DNA of 64,000 nucleotides. It comes from Rathayibacter sp. SW19. Lineage in GTDB: Bacteria > Actinomycetota > Actinomycetes > Actinomycetales > Microbacteriaceae. The stretch's first letter is position 1, and each line of letters starts with the position of its first letter. Under the pieces are notes generated by a model, which was not told the DNA's origin, did no database searches, and worked only from the letters and a program-made list of their open reading frames with translations. Positions 16,768 to 24,623 of this stretch are shown in pieces. Location of the stretch: contig NZ_CP133020.1 in the NCBI RefSeq assembly GCF_030866825.1, positions 124,001-188,000 on the forward strand, written 5' to 3'. Made by a program: the position numbers and the translations under genes.

Positions 16768-17988
16768 TCAGATTGCCGTTGTCGATGACCGTTTTTTGGT
16801 GTTTGGAGCTTTCTTGGATTGGCGGTGGGCTGTGAGCGTGAGAAGAATCAGGCAGGCGAAAGCGATGAGGACAGCGGATAGCTCGACGGTGGTGGTGAGC
16901 GGGATTCGGGTCGCCAGGAATCCGACGCCGATGACCGGCAGCCCGACGCCGAGGTAGATGATGATGTAGAAGCTGGAGAGGACCTCCGCATGCCGGTGGG
17001 CCGGTGCCACCTGATTGACCGCTGTCAGCCCCCCGAGATACGCCAGTCCTTGCCCTATTCCGGCCAGCGAAATGGCAAGGACAAACAAGAGCAGTGATGA
17101 GGTGAATCCTGCTGATGTCAGGGCGAGCAGACCTGCGGCGAGGATCGGCAGGCCGACAGTTTCGAGTTTGTGGGGCGGACGCCTGTATCCGATGAGTTGC
17201 GCACAGGCCGAGCAGGCCAGCATGAGCGCGACGGCGGCTCCGCCCAGCAGCAGGTTGCTGCTTCTGGCGACAGTAGCGATGTAGCTGGGGATCAGGGTGA
17301 GGAAGAGTGCCAGGACAGTGAAGGCGAAAAAGCTGACGACTCCGCTGGTGGCGAAGACCGGGCGTAGCGCTGCCGGGATGTGCGGGCGGGTCGGATGCCA
17401 CCGTCCGCGTTCCTGTTTGTTGGGCAGGGTCAGAATCACGGCGGCAGCGGGGACGAGTAAGACGATTTCTACGGCATATGGCAACACCAGCGGGTACGAA
17501 GCGTATTGGGCCAGCCAGCCGGCCAGAAGCGGGCCGGCTCCGAGGCCGCAGACGGTGCCTACGGTGGAGATGAGGGCAGCCTTGCGCCGGTCGCCGGTCG
17601 GTTCTAGGTCGACGAGGGCGGCGATCAGCGCCCCGGAGGCCGCCCCCAGGGCGACGCCCTGCAGAATTCGTGCGCCGAAAAGCCACCAGGTACCGGCCGC
17701 CAGGGCGAAGATGGCCGAACCGGCTGCGGCCAGCAGCACGGCGGCCAGCAGTACAGGACGGCGTCCCACCGCGTCGGACAGCGGGCCGATCAGCAGAAGC
17801 GAGGGGATCAAGGCGGCCACGTAGACGGCGAAGATTAGCGTGACCATCAGCGGCGTGAATCCGAACGCTGTCTCGTAACTTCGGTACAGGGGCGTGGGCA
17901 GGTTGCTGCCGGCAGATAAGACCACCGACGTGTACGCGACTCCCCAGAACTTCCAGCGCTGTGACAATCCGGTCCTGCGCATGACCAA
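16768..17988 (-). CDS. MFS transporter (drug/metabolite efflux type)
   Basis: 406 aa with twelve predicted helices. The loop 2-3 motif A is LIGPLSDAVGRRPVLL and motif C-like GVALGAASGALIAAL follows. The N-terminus GVAYTSVVLSAGSNLPTPLY is typical of actinobacterial multidrug or sugar efflux permeases. A short Ser/Lys tail is cytoplasmic. It is divergent from an ArsR-type regulator across an 80-bp gap that holds two matching 21-bp palindromes, so it is probably de-repressed by its own substrate. Substrate unknown. Confidence 0.9.
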   Translation of the reverse strand: MVMRRTGLSQRWKFWGVAYTSVVLSAGSNLPTPLYRSYETAFGFTPLMVTLIFAVYVAALIPSLLLIGPLSDAVGRRPVLLAAVLLAAAGSAIFALAAGTWWLFGARILQGVALGAASGALIAALVDLEPTGDRRKAALISTVGTVCGLGAGPLLAGWLAQYASYPLVLPYAVEIVLLVPAAAVILTLPNKQERGRWHPTRPHIPAALRPVFATSGVVSFFAFTVLALFLTLIPSYIATVARSSNLLLGGAAVALMLACSACAQLIGYRRPPHKLETVGLPILAAGLLALTSAGFTSSLLLFVLAISLAGIGQGLAYLGGLTAVNQVAPAHRHAEVLSSFYIIIYLGVGLPVIGVGFLATRIPLTTTVELSAVLIAFACLILLTLTAHRQSKKAPNTKKRSSTTAI

Positions 17989-18002
17989 CCTTTCCCAACT
18001 GC

Positions 18003-18023
18003 ATGTTCGACATTTGCGAACAT
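18003..18023. promoter_or_regulatory. 21-bp palindromic operator 1 (ATGTTCG..CGAACAT)
   Basis: ATGTTCG-N7-CGAACAT in the divergent gap between the MFS and ArsR-type genes, close to the MFS start. It matches operator 2 in half-site sequence and length, and probably binds the neighbouring regulator. Confidence 0.7.
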
Positions 18024-18029
18024 ATCATG

Positions 18030-18050
18030 ATGTTCGGAAATTGTGAACAT
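18030..18050. promoter_or_regulatory. 21-bp palindromic operator 2 (ATGTTC..GAACAT)
   Basis: ATGTTC-N9-GAACAT, 27 bp from operator 1. It covers the -35 position expected for the TAGCAT -10 box at 18056-18061, which itself ends 7 nt before the regulator ATG. Binding here would shut off the regulator's own leaderless promoter. Confidence 0.7.
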
Positions 18051-18068
18051 TGGAGTAGCATAGGGAGC

Positions 18069-18455
18069 ATGGCCAGTCGAACAGCCACCGACCTGACGCA
18101 CCCCGAACGCGACGAGTTGCGGTTCGTCGATGTCGCGGCGGCCGTTAGCGATCCGATGAGATTGGTGATCATCGCCCGGCTCGCAGATTGCGGGCCGAGT
18201 GGGGAACTGGCATGCTCCGCGTTCGAATTGCCGATCAGCAAGTCCACGCAAAGCGGCCACTTCCGCACCCTTCGTGAAGCGGGAGTCATTCGGCAACGAG
18301 TGGAAGGAACACGCAAACTCAATCGATTGCGCCGCGACGACCTCGATGCCCGATTCCCAGGACTCCTCGACCTCGCCATCCCACAGGGAAGACAAGCCGC
18401 GATCGACTGGAATATCCCCGCACCCGACAACTTCGCTGCTGGAACTGTGCGCTAA
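18069..18455 (+). CDS. ArsR-type winged-helix transcriptional regulator
   Basis: 128 aa from the ATG at 18069; an in-frame ATG at 18003 lies inside operator 1 and is rejected. The fold contains DPMRLVIIARLADCG, then the recognition segment KSTQSGHFRTLREAGVIRQR and a wing EGTRKLNRLRRDDL, as in HTH_20/ArsR proteins. Metal-binding Cys pairs are not evident, so the effector is probably organic. It is divergent from the MFS exporter and likely represses both genes through two operators. Confidence 0.88.
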   Translation: MASRTATDLTHPERDELRFVDVAAAVSDPMRLVIIARLADCGPSGELACSAFELPISKSTQSGHFRTLREAGVIRQRVEGTRKLNRLRRDDLDARFPGLLDLAIPQGRQAAIDWNIPAPDNFAAGTVR

Positions 18456-18496
18456 GCAGGTATCCAGTCAGCGCTCGTGAGTACGGTTCGGCTACC

Positions 18497-18736
18497 GTGT
18501 CGCTGTGTATGGTTCGTCGTCCCCGCGCGCCTGCGGGCGATGCCATCCGTGCACTAGAACTCACTGCTTTGCTAGAGCGGCTTGCCCAGGTGATGCACAC
18601 CAGCTACATCCCGATCTGGCTGATCAAGCCCATCGCCCGCCTTGACGACCCGCGACCAGTGGATGCGATTCGCGACGGGGACTACCGCAGCGTCTCCCGC
18701 CTTGTCGCCGCGCTCGAGGAAGCGCCCGCCGCGTAA
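18497..18736 (+). CDS. Antitoxin-like protein with Xre/MbcA/ParS-type C-terminal domain
   Basis: 79 aa from a GTG at 18497 (ATG at 18509 possible). The segment IPIWLIKPIARLDDPRPVDA followed by IRDGDYRSVSRLVAALEE resembles the toxin-binding domain of Xre/MbcA/ParS antitoxins, which pair with RES-domain toxins that degrade NAD+. The following frame is a RES-like fragment. The N-terminus is shorter than in full-length antitoxins, so the gene may itself be decayed. Confidence 0.55.
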   Translation: MSLCMVRRPRAPAGDAIRALELTALLERLAQVMHTSYIPIWLIKPIARLDDPRPVDAIRDGDYRSVSRLVAALEEAPAA

Positions 18737-18751
18737 GTTCCCGCCGCATAA

Positions 18752-18958
18752 ATGCCCATCCTCGACGTTGACGAAGGTGCCGTACACGGCGTCTTCGTGC
18801 GCCACATCCCACACAACGCCGATTCGTTCTACCAGCCGCCCGACCCGCCTGACGGCCGCTGGCAGCATGGCAGCGTCATCGCGGCGCGGCGGATGTGCTT
18901 CGCACACGGCGCGGGAGCGTCGGCCTGGCGCAGGGAACGACGGGGAATCCGGCGGTAG
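18752..18958 (+). pseudogene. Truncated RES-domain toxin remnant
   Basis: 68 codons. The N-terminal part HGVFVRHIPHNADSFYQPP then PDGRWQHGSVIAA has the RES-type Arg and the GRW motif, and family members continue with a conserved Y/E region for about 150 residues more; here the frame degenerates after SVIAA and ends just before hemE. With most of the fold missing it should be inactive. It lies 15 bp behind the antitoxin-like gene, the usual order of these pairs. Confidence 0.6.
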
Positions 18959-19009
18959 GCCCGTGCGTGCGGCAGCGCGCACACAGCCGGAGGCTGACAG
19001 AATCAAACC

Positions 19010-20257
19010 GTGACATCTCGACGCCCCGACAATCCGCGCGAACTCGACCCGGCGCATCCGCTCGTTTCAGGGCGCACTGCGCAAACGCGCCTGGTGCGCG
19101 CATATCAGGGAGAGCGCACGCCGATCACTCCGGTGTGGTTCATGCGGCAGGCCGGCCGCTCGCTGCCTGAATACCGGGAACTGCGCGTCGGCAGCAGCAT
19201 GCTCGAGGCGTGTCTCGATCCGCAGCTCGCAGCCGAGATCACCGTGCAACCCGTGCGCAGACACGGCGTCGACGCGGCGATCTTCTTCAGCGATATCGTC
19301 GTTCCGTTGCGGCTTGCCGGCGTCGAGGTCGAGATCGTGCCCGGCACCGGGCCGGTCTTCAGCCATCCGATTCGCACCGCGGCGGATGTCGCCGCCCTAC
19401 CCACGCTCGACCCCGCCGCGCTTGCACCGGTCGAGGCCGGCGTGCGCGAAGCGGTGCGGCTGCTCGCCGAACTCGGGGCGGGCGACACCCCGCTGATCGG
19501 CTTCGCAGGTGCACCGTTCACCCTCGCGGCCTATCTCGTTGAAGGCGGGCCATCGAAGGATCACATCCGCGCGCGCACCCTCATGCACGCCGAACCGGAT
19601 GCCTGGCACGCTCTCATGCAGTGGGCGGCAGACACCACGGGGGCGTTCCTGCGTGTGCAGGTGCTCGCCGGTGCCAGTGCGGCTCAACTGTTCGACTCGT
19701 GGGCCGGGTCGCTCTCACTGGAGGATTATGCGCGGTCGGTGGCACCGGCATCCGCTCGGGCCGTGCGGCCGGTGCGCGGGCTCACCTATGGTGTGCCGAG
19801 CGACAGCGGCGCGGACGGTGCTGCTCGCACGCAACGCAACGTGCCGGTCGTGCACTTCGGGGTCGGCACCGGCGAGCTGCTGAAAGCCATGCACGAGATC
19901 GGCGCAGATGTGGTGGGCATCGACTACCGGATTCCGCTCGACGAGGCCAGTCGGCGGCTCGGCCACGTCGTTCCGCTGCAGGGAAACATCGACCCCGCGA
20001 TGCTGGATGCACCGTGGCCCGTTCTCGAGGCACACGTGCGCGACGTGCTGGCCCGCGGTGCGAACGCGCCATCGCACGTGCTCAATCTGGGCCACGGGGT
20101 TCCGCCGCAGACCGATCCGGCCGTGCTGACGCGGCTTGTCGAGTTCGTGCACGGCCTCGGCGAGGCTGGTGGGGCCGGCACGGCCGGTGAGGCCGGCGGG
20201 GCTCACCGGCTCGGCGAGGCCGGCGGCGCTGACCGGCTCGGCGAGGCCGGCGCGTGA
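19010..20257 (+). CDS. hemE: Uroporphyrinogen decarboxylase
   Basis: 415 aa, GTG start. Converts uroporphyrinogen III to coproporphyrinogen III. Signature PVWFMRQAGRSLPEYREL near residue 40 (Ser where many bacteria have Tyr, as in other actinobacteria), the active-site Asp region IFFSDIVVPL, and FAGAPFTLAAYLVEGGPS. The enzyme proper ends near VEFVHGLGEAG; the last 30 residues are a Gly/Ala-rich tail made of a 27-bp tandem repeat (about 20161-20254). It overlaps hemY by 4 bp (GTGA), so the two are translationally coupled. First gene of the heme locus. Confidence 0.95.
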   Translation: MTSRRPDNPRELDPAHPLVSGRTAQTRLVRAYQGERTPITPVWFMRQAGRSLPEYRELRVGSSMLEACLDPQLAAEITVQPVRRHGVDAAIFFSDIVVPLRLAGVEVEIVPGTGPVFSHPIRTAADVAALPTLDPAALAPVEAGVREAVRLLAELGAGDTPLIGFAGAPFTLAAYLVEGGPSKDHIRARTLMHAEPDAWHALMQWAADTTGAFLRVQVLAGASAAQLFDSWAGSLSLEDYARSVAPASARAVRPVRGLTYGVPSDSGADGAARTQRNVPVVHFGVGTGELLKAMHEIGADVVGIDYRIPLDEASRRLGHVVPLQGNIDPAMLDAPWPVLEAHVRDVLARGANAPSHVLNLGHGVPPQTDPAVLTRLVEFVHGLGEAGGAGTAGEAGGAHRLGEAGGADRLGEAGA

Positions 20258-22068
20258 GCGAACCGCTGGATCGAGCACTCACCGAGCCGGAGACGCGAGT
20301 CGTGATCATCGGCGGCGGAGTCGCAGGCCTGGTCGTTGCGCGCGAATGTGCGCGGCCGGGGTTCCGGGTGACGGTGGTTGAGGCATCCGAAGACTTAGGC
20401 GGCACCGTCGCCCGCGCCACGGTGGCCGGTCTGCCCATCGATACAGGGGCCGAGAGCTTCGCGACGCGCGGCGGGCACGTCGCTGCACTGCTCGAAGAAC
20501 TCGGCCTCGGAGACAAAGTCGAGAGCCCGAACCCGGCCGGAGCCTGGCTGCAACTGCGCGACAGAGCAGCGCCTTTGCCGGCAGGCAGCCTGCTCGGCGT
20601 GCCGGGGTCGCCGCTCGCCACGGATGTCATCGCCGCCATCGGCTGGCGTGGCGCATTGCGCGCATACCTCGACCGGCTAATGCCGGTGATGAAAATCGGG
20701 CACGACCAGAACTTCGGCAGACTCGTGCGGCGACGGATGGGCTCCGCCGTGCTCGAGAAACTCGTCGCGCCGGTCACCACGGGCGTGTACTCGGCCGACC
20801 CGGATCAGCTCGACGTCGCGGCAGCCGCGCCCGGCCTCAACCAGGCACTGACGCGCACCGGCTCGCTCTCCGGCGCCGTCACGGAGCTCCGCTCGGCCGC
20901 CGCTCGATCCGCTGCGGCCGAGCAGGATGCCTCGAAACCGGGCGCGACGAATCCGGGCGCGACGAATCCGGGTACCTCGAAACCGGGCGCTGCGAAACCG
21001 GGTGCGGCCGTTGCCGGATTGCGCGGCGGAATGTTCCTGCTTGTCGAGACCCTCGAAGCGGATGCGCGCGCTCGCGGCGCAGAGCTCCGCACCGGCGCGC
21101 GGGTGGCCGCGATTGGGGCGGTGTCCGCGCGTGCGGAACTGCCGACCGAGCAGGTGACGAGTGCTCGGTCGCCAGCCGACGAACCCGCGCCCGCCAGGGA
21201 CTCGGAGCGCATAGAGTCAGCATTCGCTGGGCGTGTCGAGGGGCCGAGCGATCTCGCTTCCGAGCGCGAGCGGCCAGCACGGTGGCGAGTGGAGCTGGCC
21301 GATGGCGAGGCCCTGTCGGCCGACGTAGTGGTGCTCGCAACACCGGCCGCGGAGGCGCTCGGGCTGTTGCATGGTGCAGCATCCGGCGCAGTTGGCGCAT
21401 CTGACGGCACCGCTGGATTGGCCGAGCTGGCTGGGCGGCCCGACCTGGCTGGGCGGCCCGATCTGGCCGGGCTCGCGGACTTGGCTGGGCTTGCCGACCT
21501 GGAATGGCCGCGTGGCACGCCAATCGAGCTGGCCACGTTGGTGCTCGATGAGCCCGCTCTCGATGCGGCACCGCGCGGGAGCGGCGTGCTCGTCGCCGCT
21601 GAAGCGGACGTTCGCGCAAAGGCACTGACGCACGCGACCGCGAAGTGGCCCTGGCTCGCCGAGCTTGCCGGGCGAAGAGCACCCGGACGGCAGGTTGTCA
21701 GGCTGTCATATGGGCGTGTCGGCTCGGCGCCGAACATCGAACAGCCCGACTCGACGGTTGACCTGAGCGATGCGGAGTTTCGTGAACTGGCGCTCCGAGA
21801 TGCGTCGGTGCTCCTCAATATGCCGCTGCGGGCATCCGCGTTGGCCGGGTTCGCGCGCACGCGCTGGGTTTCGGCACTTCCGCATGCCGTGATTGGGCAA
21901 CGGGACAGGGTCGCGGCTGTGCGCGCGAGTGTTGCGGCGGTCGCCGGACTCGAGGTCGCCGGGTCATGGCTGGCGGGCACGGGATTGGCATCAGTCGTTC
22001 CGGATGCGAAGGAGGCGGCAGCCCGGGTCCGGGGGCTACGCTGGAGGTTACTGACCGAAATGGACTGA
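20254..22068 (+). CDS. hemY: Coproporphyrinogen III / protoporphyrinogen oxidase (HemY/CgoX)
   Basis: 604 aa, well above the usual 450-480. FAD enzyme that in this pathway oxidises coproporphyrinogen III to coproporphyrin III. N-terminal GGGVAGLVVARECAR binds FAD; the C-terminus VAGSWLAGTGLASVVPDAKE is the family's last FAD motif. The excess length is two inserted low-complexity segments: five 15-bp units at 20929-21003 (pattern KPGA/NPGA) and four 18-bp units at 21427-21498 (pattern LAGRPD/LAGLAD). Both stay in frame and are Pro/Gly/Ala-rich, so they are probably surface loops. GTG start coupled to hemE. Confidence 0.93.
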   Translation: MSEPLDRALTEPETRVVIIGGGVAGLVVARECARPGFRVTVVEASEDLGGTVARATVAGLPIDTGAESFATRGGHVAALLEELGLGDKVESPNPAGAWLQLRDRAAPLPAGSLLGVPGSPLATDVIAAIGWRGALRAYLDRLMPVMKIGHDQNFGRLVRRRMGSAVLEKLVAPVTTGVYSADPDQLDVAAAAPGLNQALTRTGSLSGAVTELRSAAARSAAAEQDASKPGATNPGATNPGTSKPGAAKPGAAVAGLRGGMFLLVETLEADARARGAELRTGARVAAIGAVSARAELPTEQVTSARSPADEPAPARDSERIESAFAGRVEGPSDLASERERPARWRVELADGEALSADVVVLATPAAEALGLLHGAASGAVGASDGTAGLAELAGRPDLAGRPDLAGLADLAGLADLEWPRGTPIELATLVLDEPALDAAPRGSGVLVAAEADVRAKALTHATAKWPWLAELAGRRAPGRQVVRLSYGRVGSAPNIEQPDSTVDLSDAEFRELALRDASVLLNMPLRASALAGFARTRWVSALPHAVIGQRDRVAAVRASVAAVAGLEVAGSWLAGTGLASVVPDAKEAAARVRGLRWRLLTEMD

Positions 22069-22082
22069 CGATCGGGGTCACA

Positions 22083-22496
22083 ATGAAGGGCAAGCTTCTC
22101 TTCGTCGCGGGGGCGGCAGTCGGCTACGTGTTCGGTGCACGCGCCGGGCGCAAGCGATACGAACAGATTAAGAGCGCGGCCCAGGCGGTCTGGGAGACCG
22201 ACGGCGTGCAGAACCAGGTGCAGCAGGTACAAGACTTCGCGGCGCAACGCGTCGGAGAAGTTCCGGGCGCACTGCTCAACGGAGCGAAGAAAGTATTTAC
22301 GACGGTCTCCGGACTGACCAAAGACGCGGCACCCCGGCCAGATTCGACAGGCGCGGGTTCGACCGGCGCAGGTTCGACAGGGCCGGAATCCGCAGGATCG
22401 GCGGCAACGACCTCCGCGAAGAAGCCCGCAGCGAAGAAGCCTACGGGGCGGAAACCTGCAGCGAAGAAGACCCCGCCTGCCGACGCGGAGATGTGA
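22083..22496 (+). CDS. YtxH-like small protein with Lys/Ala/Pro-rich tail
   Basis: 137 aa from the ATG at 22083. It begins MKGKLLFVAGAAVGYVFGAR, a short glycine-zipper type helix as in YtxH/DUF proteins, then a helical middle region and a disordered tail of Ser/Thr/Gly repeats (three 15-bp units, 22344-22388) and a KKPAAKKP histone-like end. It is the first of three overlapping small membrane-associated genes inserted in the heme locus. Function unknown; stress- or envelope-related by resemblance. Confidence 0.75.
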   Translation: MKGKLLFVAGAAVGYVFGARAGRKRYEQIKSAAQAVWETDGVQNQVQQVQDFAAQRVGEVPGALLNGAKKVFTTVSGLTKDAAPRPDSTGAGSTGAGSTGPESAGSAATTSAKKPAAKKPTGRKPAAKKTPPADAEM

Positions 22497-22951
22497 GCAA
22501 CGCCGAAAGAACGGTGAGAGACATGACGGCAGACCCAGGACCGCTGAATGAACCCCGCAAGGGTTCGCGCTCACTTGTCGCACTGATTCGCGAGCTGCCC
22601 GGGCTGTTCATCGCCTTGGCCAAGGCCGAATTGACCCAATTCACCGCAGCGCTGAAGAAGAAGGCGATACATGCCGGTATCGGCATAGGCCTTGTCGCAG
22701 TTGCTCTGTTGCTGCTTTTCTTCACGCTCGCCGTGCTGATCGCTGCGGCCGTGCTTGGGCTAGCCGTCGTGTTCCCGGGGTGGCTTGCGGCGTTGATCGT
22801 CGCGGGCGCCTTATTGGTGATCGTCGTTGTTCTGGTGCTCATCGCGATGTCATCGTTCAAGAAGATCCCTCCGCTGGTGCCGCCGGAAACCGTCGCCAGC
22901 GTGAAGGAAGACCTCAACGCGATCAAGGGGATGGGCAAATATGACCGCTGA
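22493..22951 (+). CDS. Phage-holin-like superfamily III membrane protein
   Basis: 152 aa, GTG start overlapping the previous stop by 4 bp. An amphipathic N-terminus SLVALIRELPGLFIALAKAE precedes two strong membrane helices at about residues 60-115 and a short charged tail. This is the actinobacterial holin-like (Actino holin/DUF1469) pattern: small two-helix proteins coded next to DUF3618 and YtxH-like genes. The name comes from similarity only; a lysis role is unlikely. Probably an envelope accessory protein. Confidence 0.78.
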   Translation: MSNAERTVRDMTADPGPLNEPRKGSRSLVALIRELPGLFIALAKAELTQFTAALKKKAIHAGIGIGLVAVALLLLFFTLAVLIAAAVLGLAVVFPGWLAALIVAGALLVIVVVLVLIAMSSFKKIPPLVPPETVASVKEDLNAIKGMGKYDR

Positions 22952-23162
22952 TCGAGTGAGCGAAGTGCAACGGACGCGTGCCGAACTCGTCGAGGCCCTG
23001 AACGCCATCGAAGACAAAGCGAATCTCCCACGGCGCGCAAAGCGCGCGCTTCGGGTGTTGCGCGAAGACTACCCACTGGCATCCGTGGCGGTTGCGGTTG
23101 TCGCGGTCGCCGCTGTCGGCGCTGCGACCTGGATTGCGGTAAGCAGGCTGCGCAACCGCTGA
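22941..23162 (+). CDS. DUF3618 family protein
   Basis: 73 aa. The N-terminal part EVQRTRAELVEALNAIEDKA is the DUF3618 helix, followed by one membrane helix ASVAVAVVAVAAVGAATWIA and a short positive tail. It overlaps the holin-like gene by 11 bp, so the trio is one translational unit. DUF3618 proteins have no established function. Confidence 0.82.
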   Translation: MTADRVSEVQRTRAELVEALNAIEDKANLPRRAKRALRVLREDYPLASVAVAVVAVAAVGAATWIAVSRLRNR

Positions 23163-23297
23163 CGCGTGTCGTGTCGGGCCAGCCGCGTCGGCTTCGCCAC
23201 ATCGTGCGCTACTTCGTGCGCCATGCGCCGGTTGAAGTGGCGCACGACGCCGCGAGTGGCGCACCGCGCGGGCACATCACGGCCGTCGGGGCATTTC

Positions 23298-23313
23298 TCG
23301 CACACGTGTGCGA
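23298..23313. promoter_or_regulatory. Perfect 16-bp palindrome, probable TetR operator
   Basis: TCGCACACGTGTGCGA, flanked by ATTTC and AAAT. It ends 7 nt before a TAGAAT -10 box (23321-23326) and so covers the -35 region of the TetR-type gene. Position and symmetry indicate autorepression. Confidence 0.65.
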
Positions 23314-23333
23314 AATGTGATAGAATGAATGCA

Positions 23334-24035
23334 GTGAATCGTTCTTCTGTGCCCTCATCTCGGGGAAAACTCCGTCTGGTGGAGCGGCCGTCTGGTGACC
23401 CTCGTGCGCAGCGCACCAGAGACCAGATCTTCAGTGCCGTGCAGACGCTGGCGTCTGAACACTCGGAATCGACGAACTCGAATGCGTCAAAGTCAGACGC
23501 GTCGAAGTCGGAGGCGTCGAAGTCGGACACCTTGAACGTGAGTGACATCGTGCGTGTTGCAGAGATCAGTCGCAGCACGTTTTATGCGCATTTCAGCGAC
23601 GTCGACGAATTGGCTGTCGCCTTTCTGCAGGCTACATTCACGGAGCCCAGTGTGTCCGGCGCCGATTTGCGGATCGCCGGTGAGGCATCCGATCAGACTG
23701 CGCGACGCGGTTACCGCCAGTTGGTTGCCCACATCGTCGATCACTATTCCGTCTACCAGAGCACGTTGACATTGGCGCCGATGCGCAAGGCCTACGACGA
23801 CGCCGTCGCCGCCCAGGCCCGCGCGCTCGTGCTCACGATCGCTGAGCCCATGGCGAAGCCGCGGGACGTGCGGCTCGACGCGGTCGCTGCATACGCAGCG
23901 GGTGGCGCGATCGCGCTGATCCGCGAATGGCTCGACGGTTCCCTCAGCATGTCCGACGACGAACTCGTGGAACAACTTGTGGCCATGTTGCCGCCATGGC
24001 TGTTGCCGCCTCGGCTTCTACCGCCGAGCGCGTAG
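23334..24035 (+). CDS. TetR/AcrR-family transcriptional regulator with a repeat insertion in its HTH
   Basis: 233 aa from the GTG at 23334, chosen because the TAGAAT -10 box lies 7 nt before it; an ATG at 23325 overlaps that box. Helix 1 is RDQIFSAVQTLASEH and the recognition part LNVSDIVRVAEISRSTFYAHF. Between them sit about 22 extra residues rich in Ser/Lys/Asp/Ala, formed by three 15-bp units (23484-23528); normal members have two or three residues there. The C-terminal ligand domain starts near SDVDELAVAFL. Target genes may include the heme genes around it; ligand unknown. Confidence 0.88.
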   Translation: MNRSSVPSSRGKLRLVERPSGDPRAQRTRDQIFSAVQTLASEHSESTNSNASKSDASKSEASKSDTLNVSDIVRVAEISRSTFYAHFSDVDELAVAFLQATFTEPSVSGADLRIAGEASDQTARRGYRQLVAHIVDHYSVYQSTLTLAPMRKAYDDAVAAQARALVLTIAEPMAKPRDVRLDAVAAYAAGGAIALIREWLDGSLSMSDDELVEQLVAMLPPWLLPPRLLPPSA

Positions 24036-24102
24036 CGATCGGCCCACAATCTTCGACGCGGCGATCCCGTGTCGACGACCGAAACAACGAAAGTGAAGAT
24101 GC

Positions 24103-24594
24103 ATGATTCTCGAAATTGGTGAAACTCTGGTCTACCCGCATCACGGTGCTGTGACCGTCACGGGCAAGGCGATCAAGAAGGTCAAGGGCGAGGAGAAGAC
24201 ATACATCACGCTGCACGTTCACACCAGTGAACTGACCATTCAGCTGCCTGTCGATAACTTCGAACTGGTCGGTGTGCGTGACGTGATCGACAGTGAGGGC
24301 GTCTCAGAGGTCTACGGCGTGCTGCGCGCAGACGTCGTCGAGGAGCCCACGAACTGGTCCCGCCGCTACAAGGCGAACCAGGAGAAAATGGCCAGCGGCA
24401 GTGTCATCCGAGTCGCGGAGGTTGTGCGCGACCTGTGGCGTCGCGAGAACAGCGGCGGCGTTTCCGCCGGTGAGAAGCGGATGCTGCTCAAGGCACGTCA
24501 GATCCTCGAATCCGAGCTTGCGCTCGCGCTCAAAGGTTCGGGCGGCGACGCGGCCGCAGCACTCGACGAGGTACTGGCGACGCCCGCGGCGTAG
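24103..24594 (+). CDS. carD: CarD-family transcriptional regulator
   Basis: 163 aa. CarD binds the RNA polymerase beta subunit through its N-terminal Tudor-like domain (GETLVYPHHGAVTV at the start) and stabilises the open complex with its C-terminal helical DNA-binding domain, which here includes NWSRRYKANQEKM. It is a global, often essential activator of rRNA and housekeeping promoters in actinobacteria. It sits alone between the TetR gene and hemQ. Domain order and length are normal. Confidence 0.95.
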   Translation: MILEIGETLVYPHHGAVTVTGKAIKKVKGEEKTYITLHVHTSELTIQLPVDNFELVGVRDVIDSEGVSEVYGVLRADVVEEPTNWSRRYKANQEKMASGSVIRVAEVVRDLWRRENSGGVSAGEKRMLLKARQILESELALALKGSGGDAAAALDEVLATPAA

Positions 24595-24623
24595 GCCGTT
24601 TCGGTCTGCGGCGTGCCATTCCG

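Noticed and set aside
16047..16835. 262-codon plus-strand frame
   Set aside because: No recognisable domain or start signal, and it runs antisense into the MFS gene end and over the oxidoreductase remnant.
20805..22583. 592-codon open frame on the minus strand
   Set aside because: It lies opposite hemY and its neighbours, has no domain pattern, and is rich in Arg/Ser/Ala as expected for an antisense frame in GC-rich DNA.
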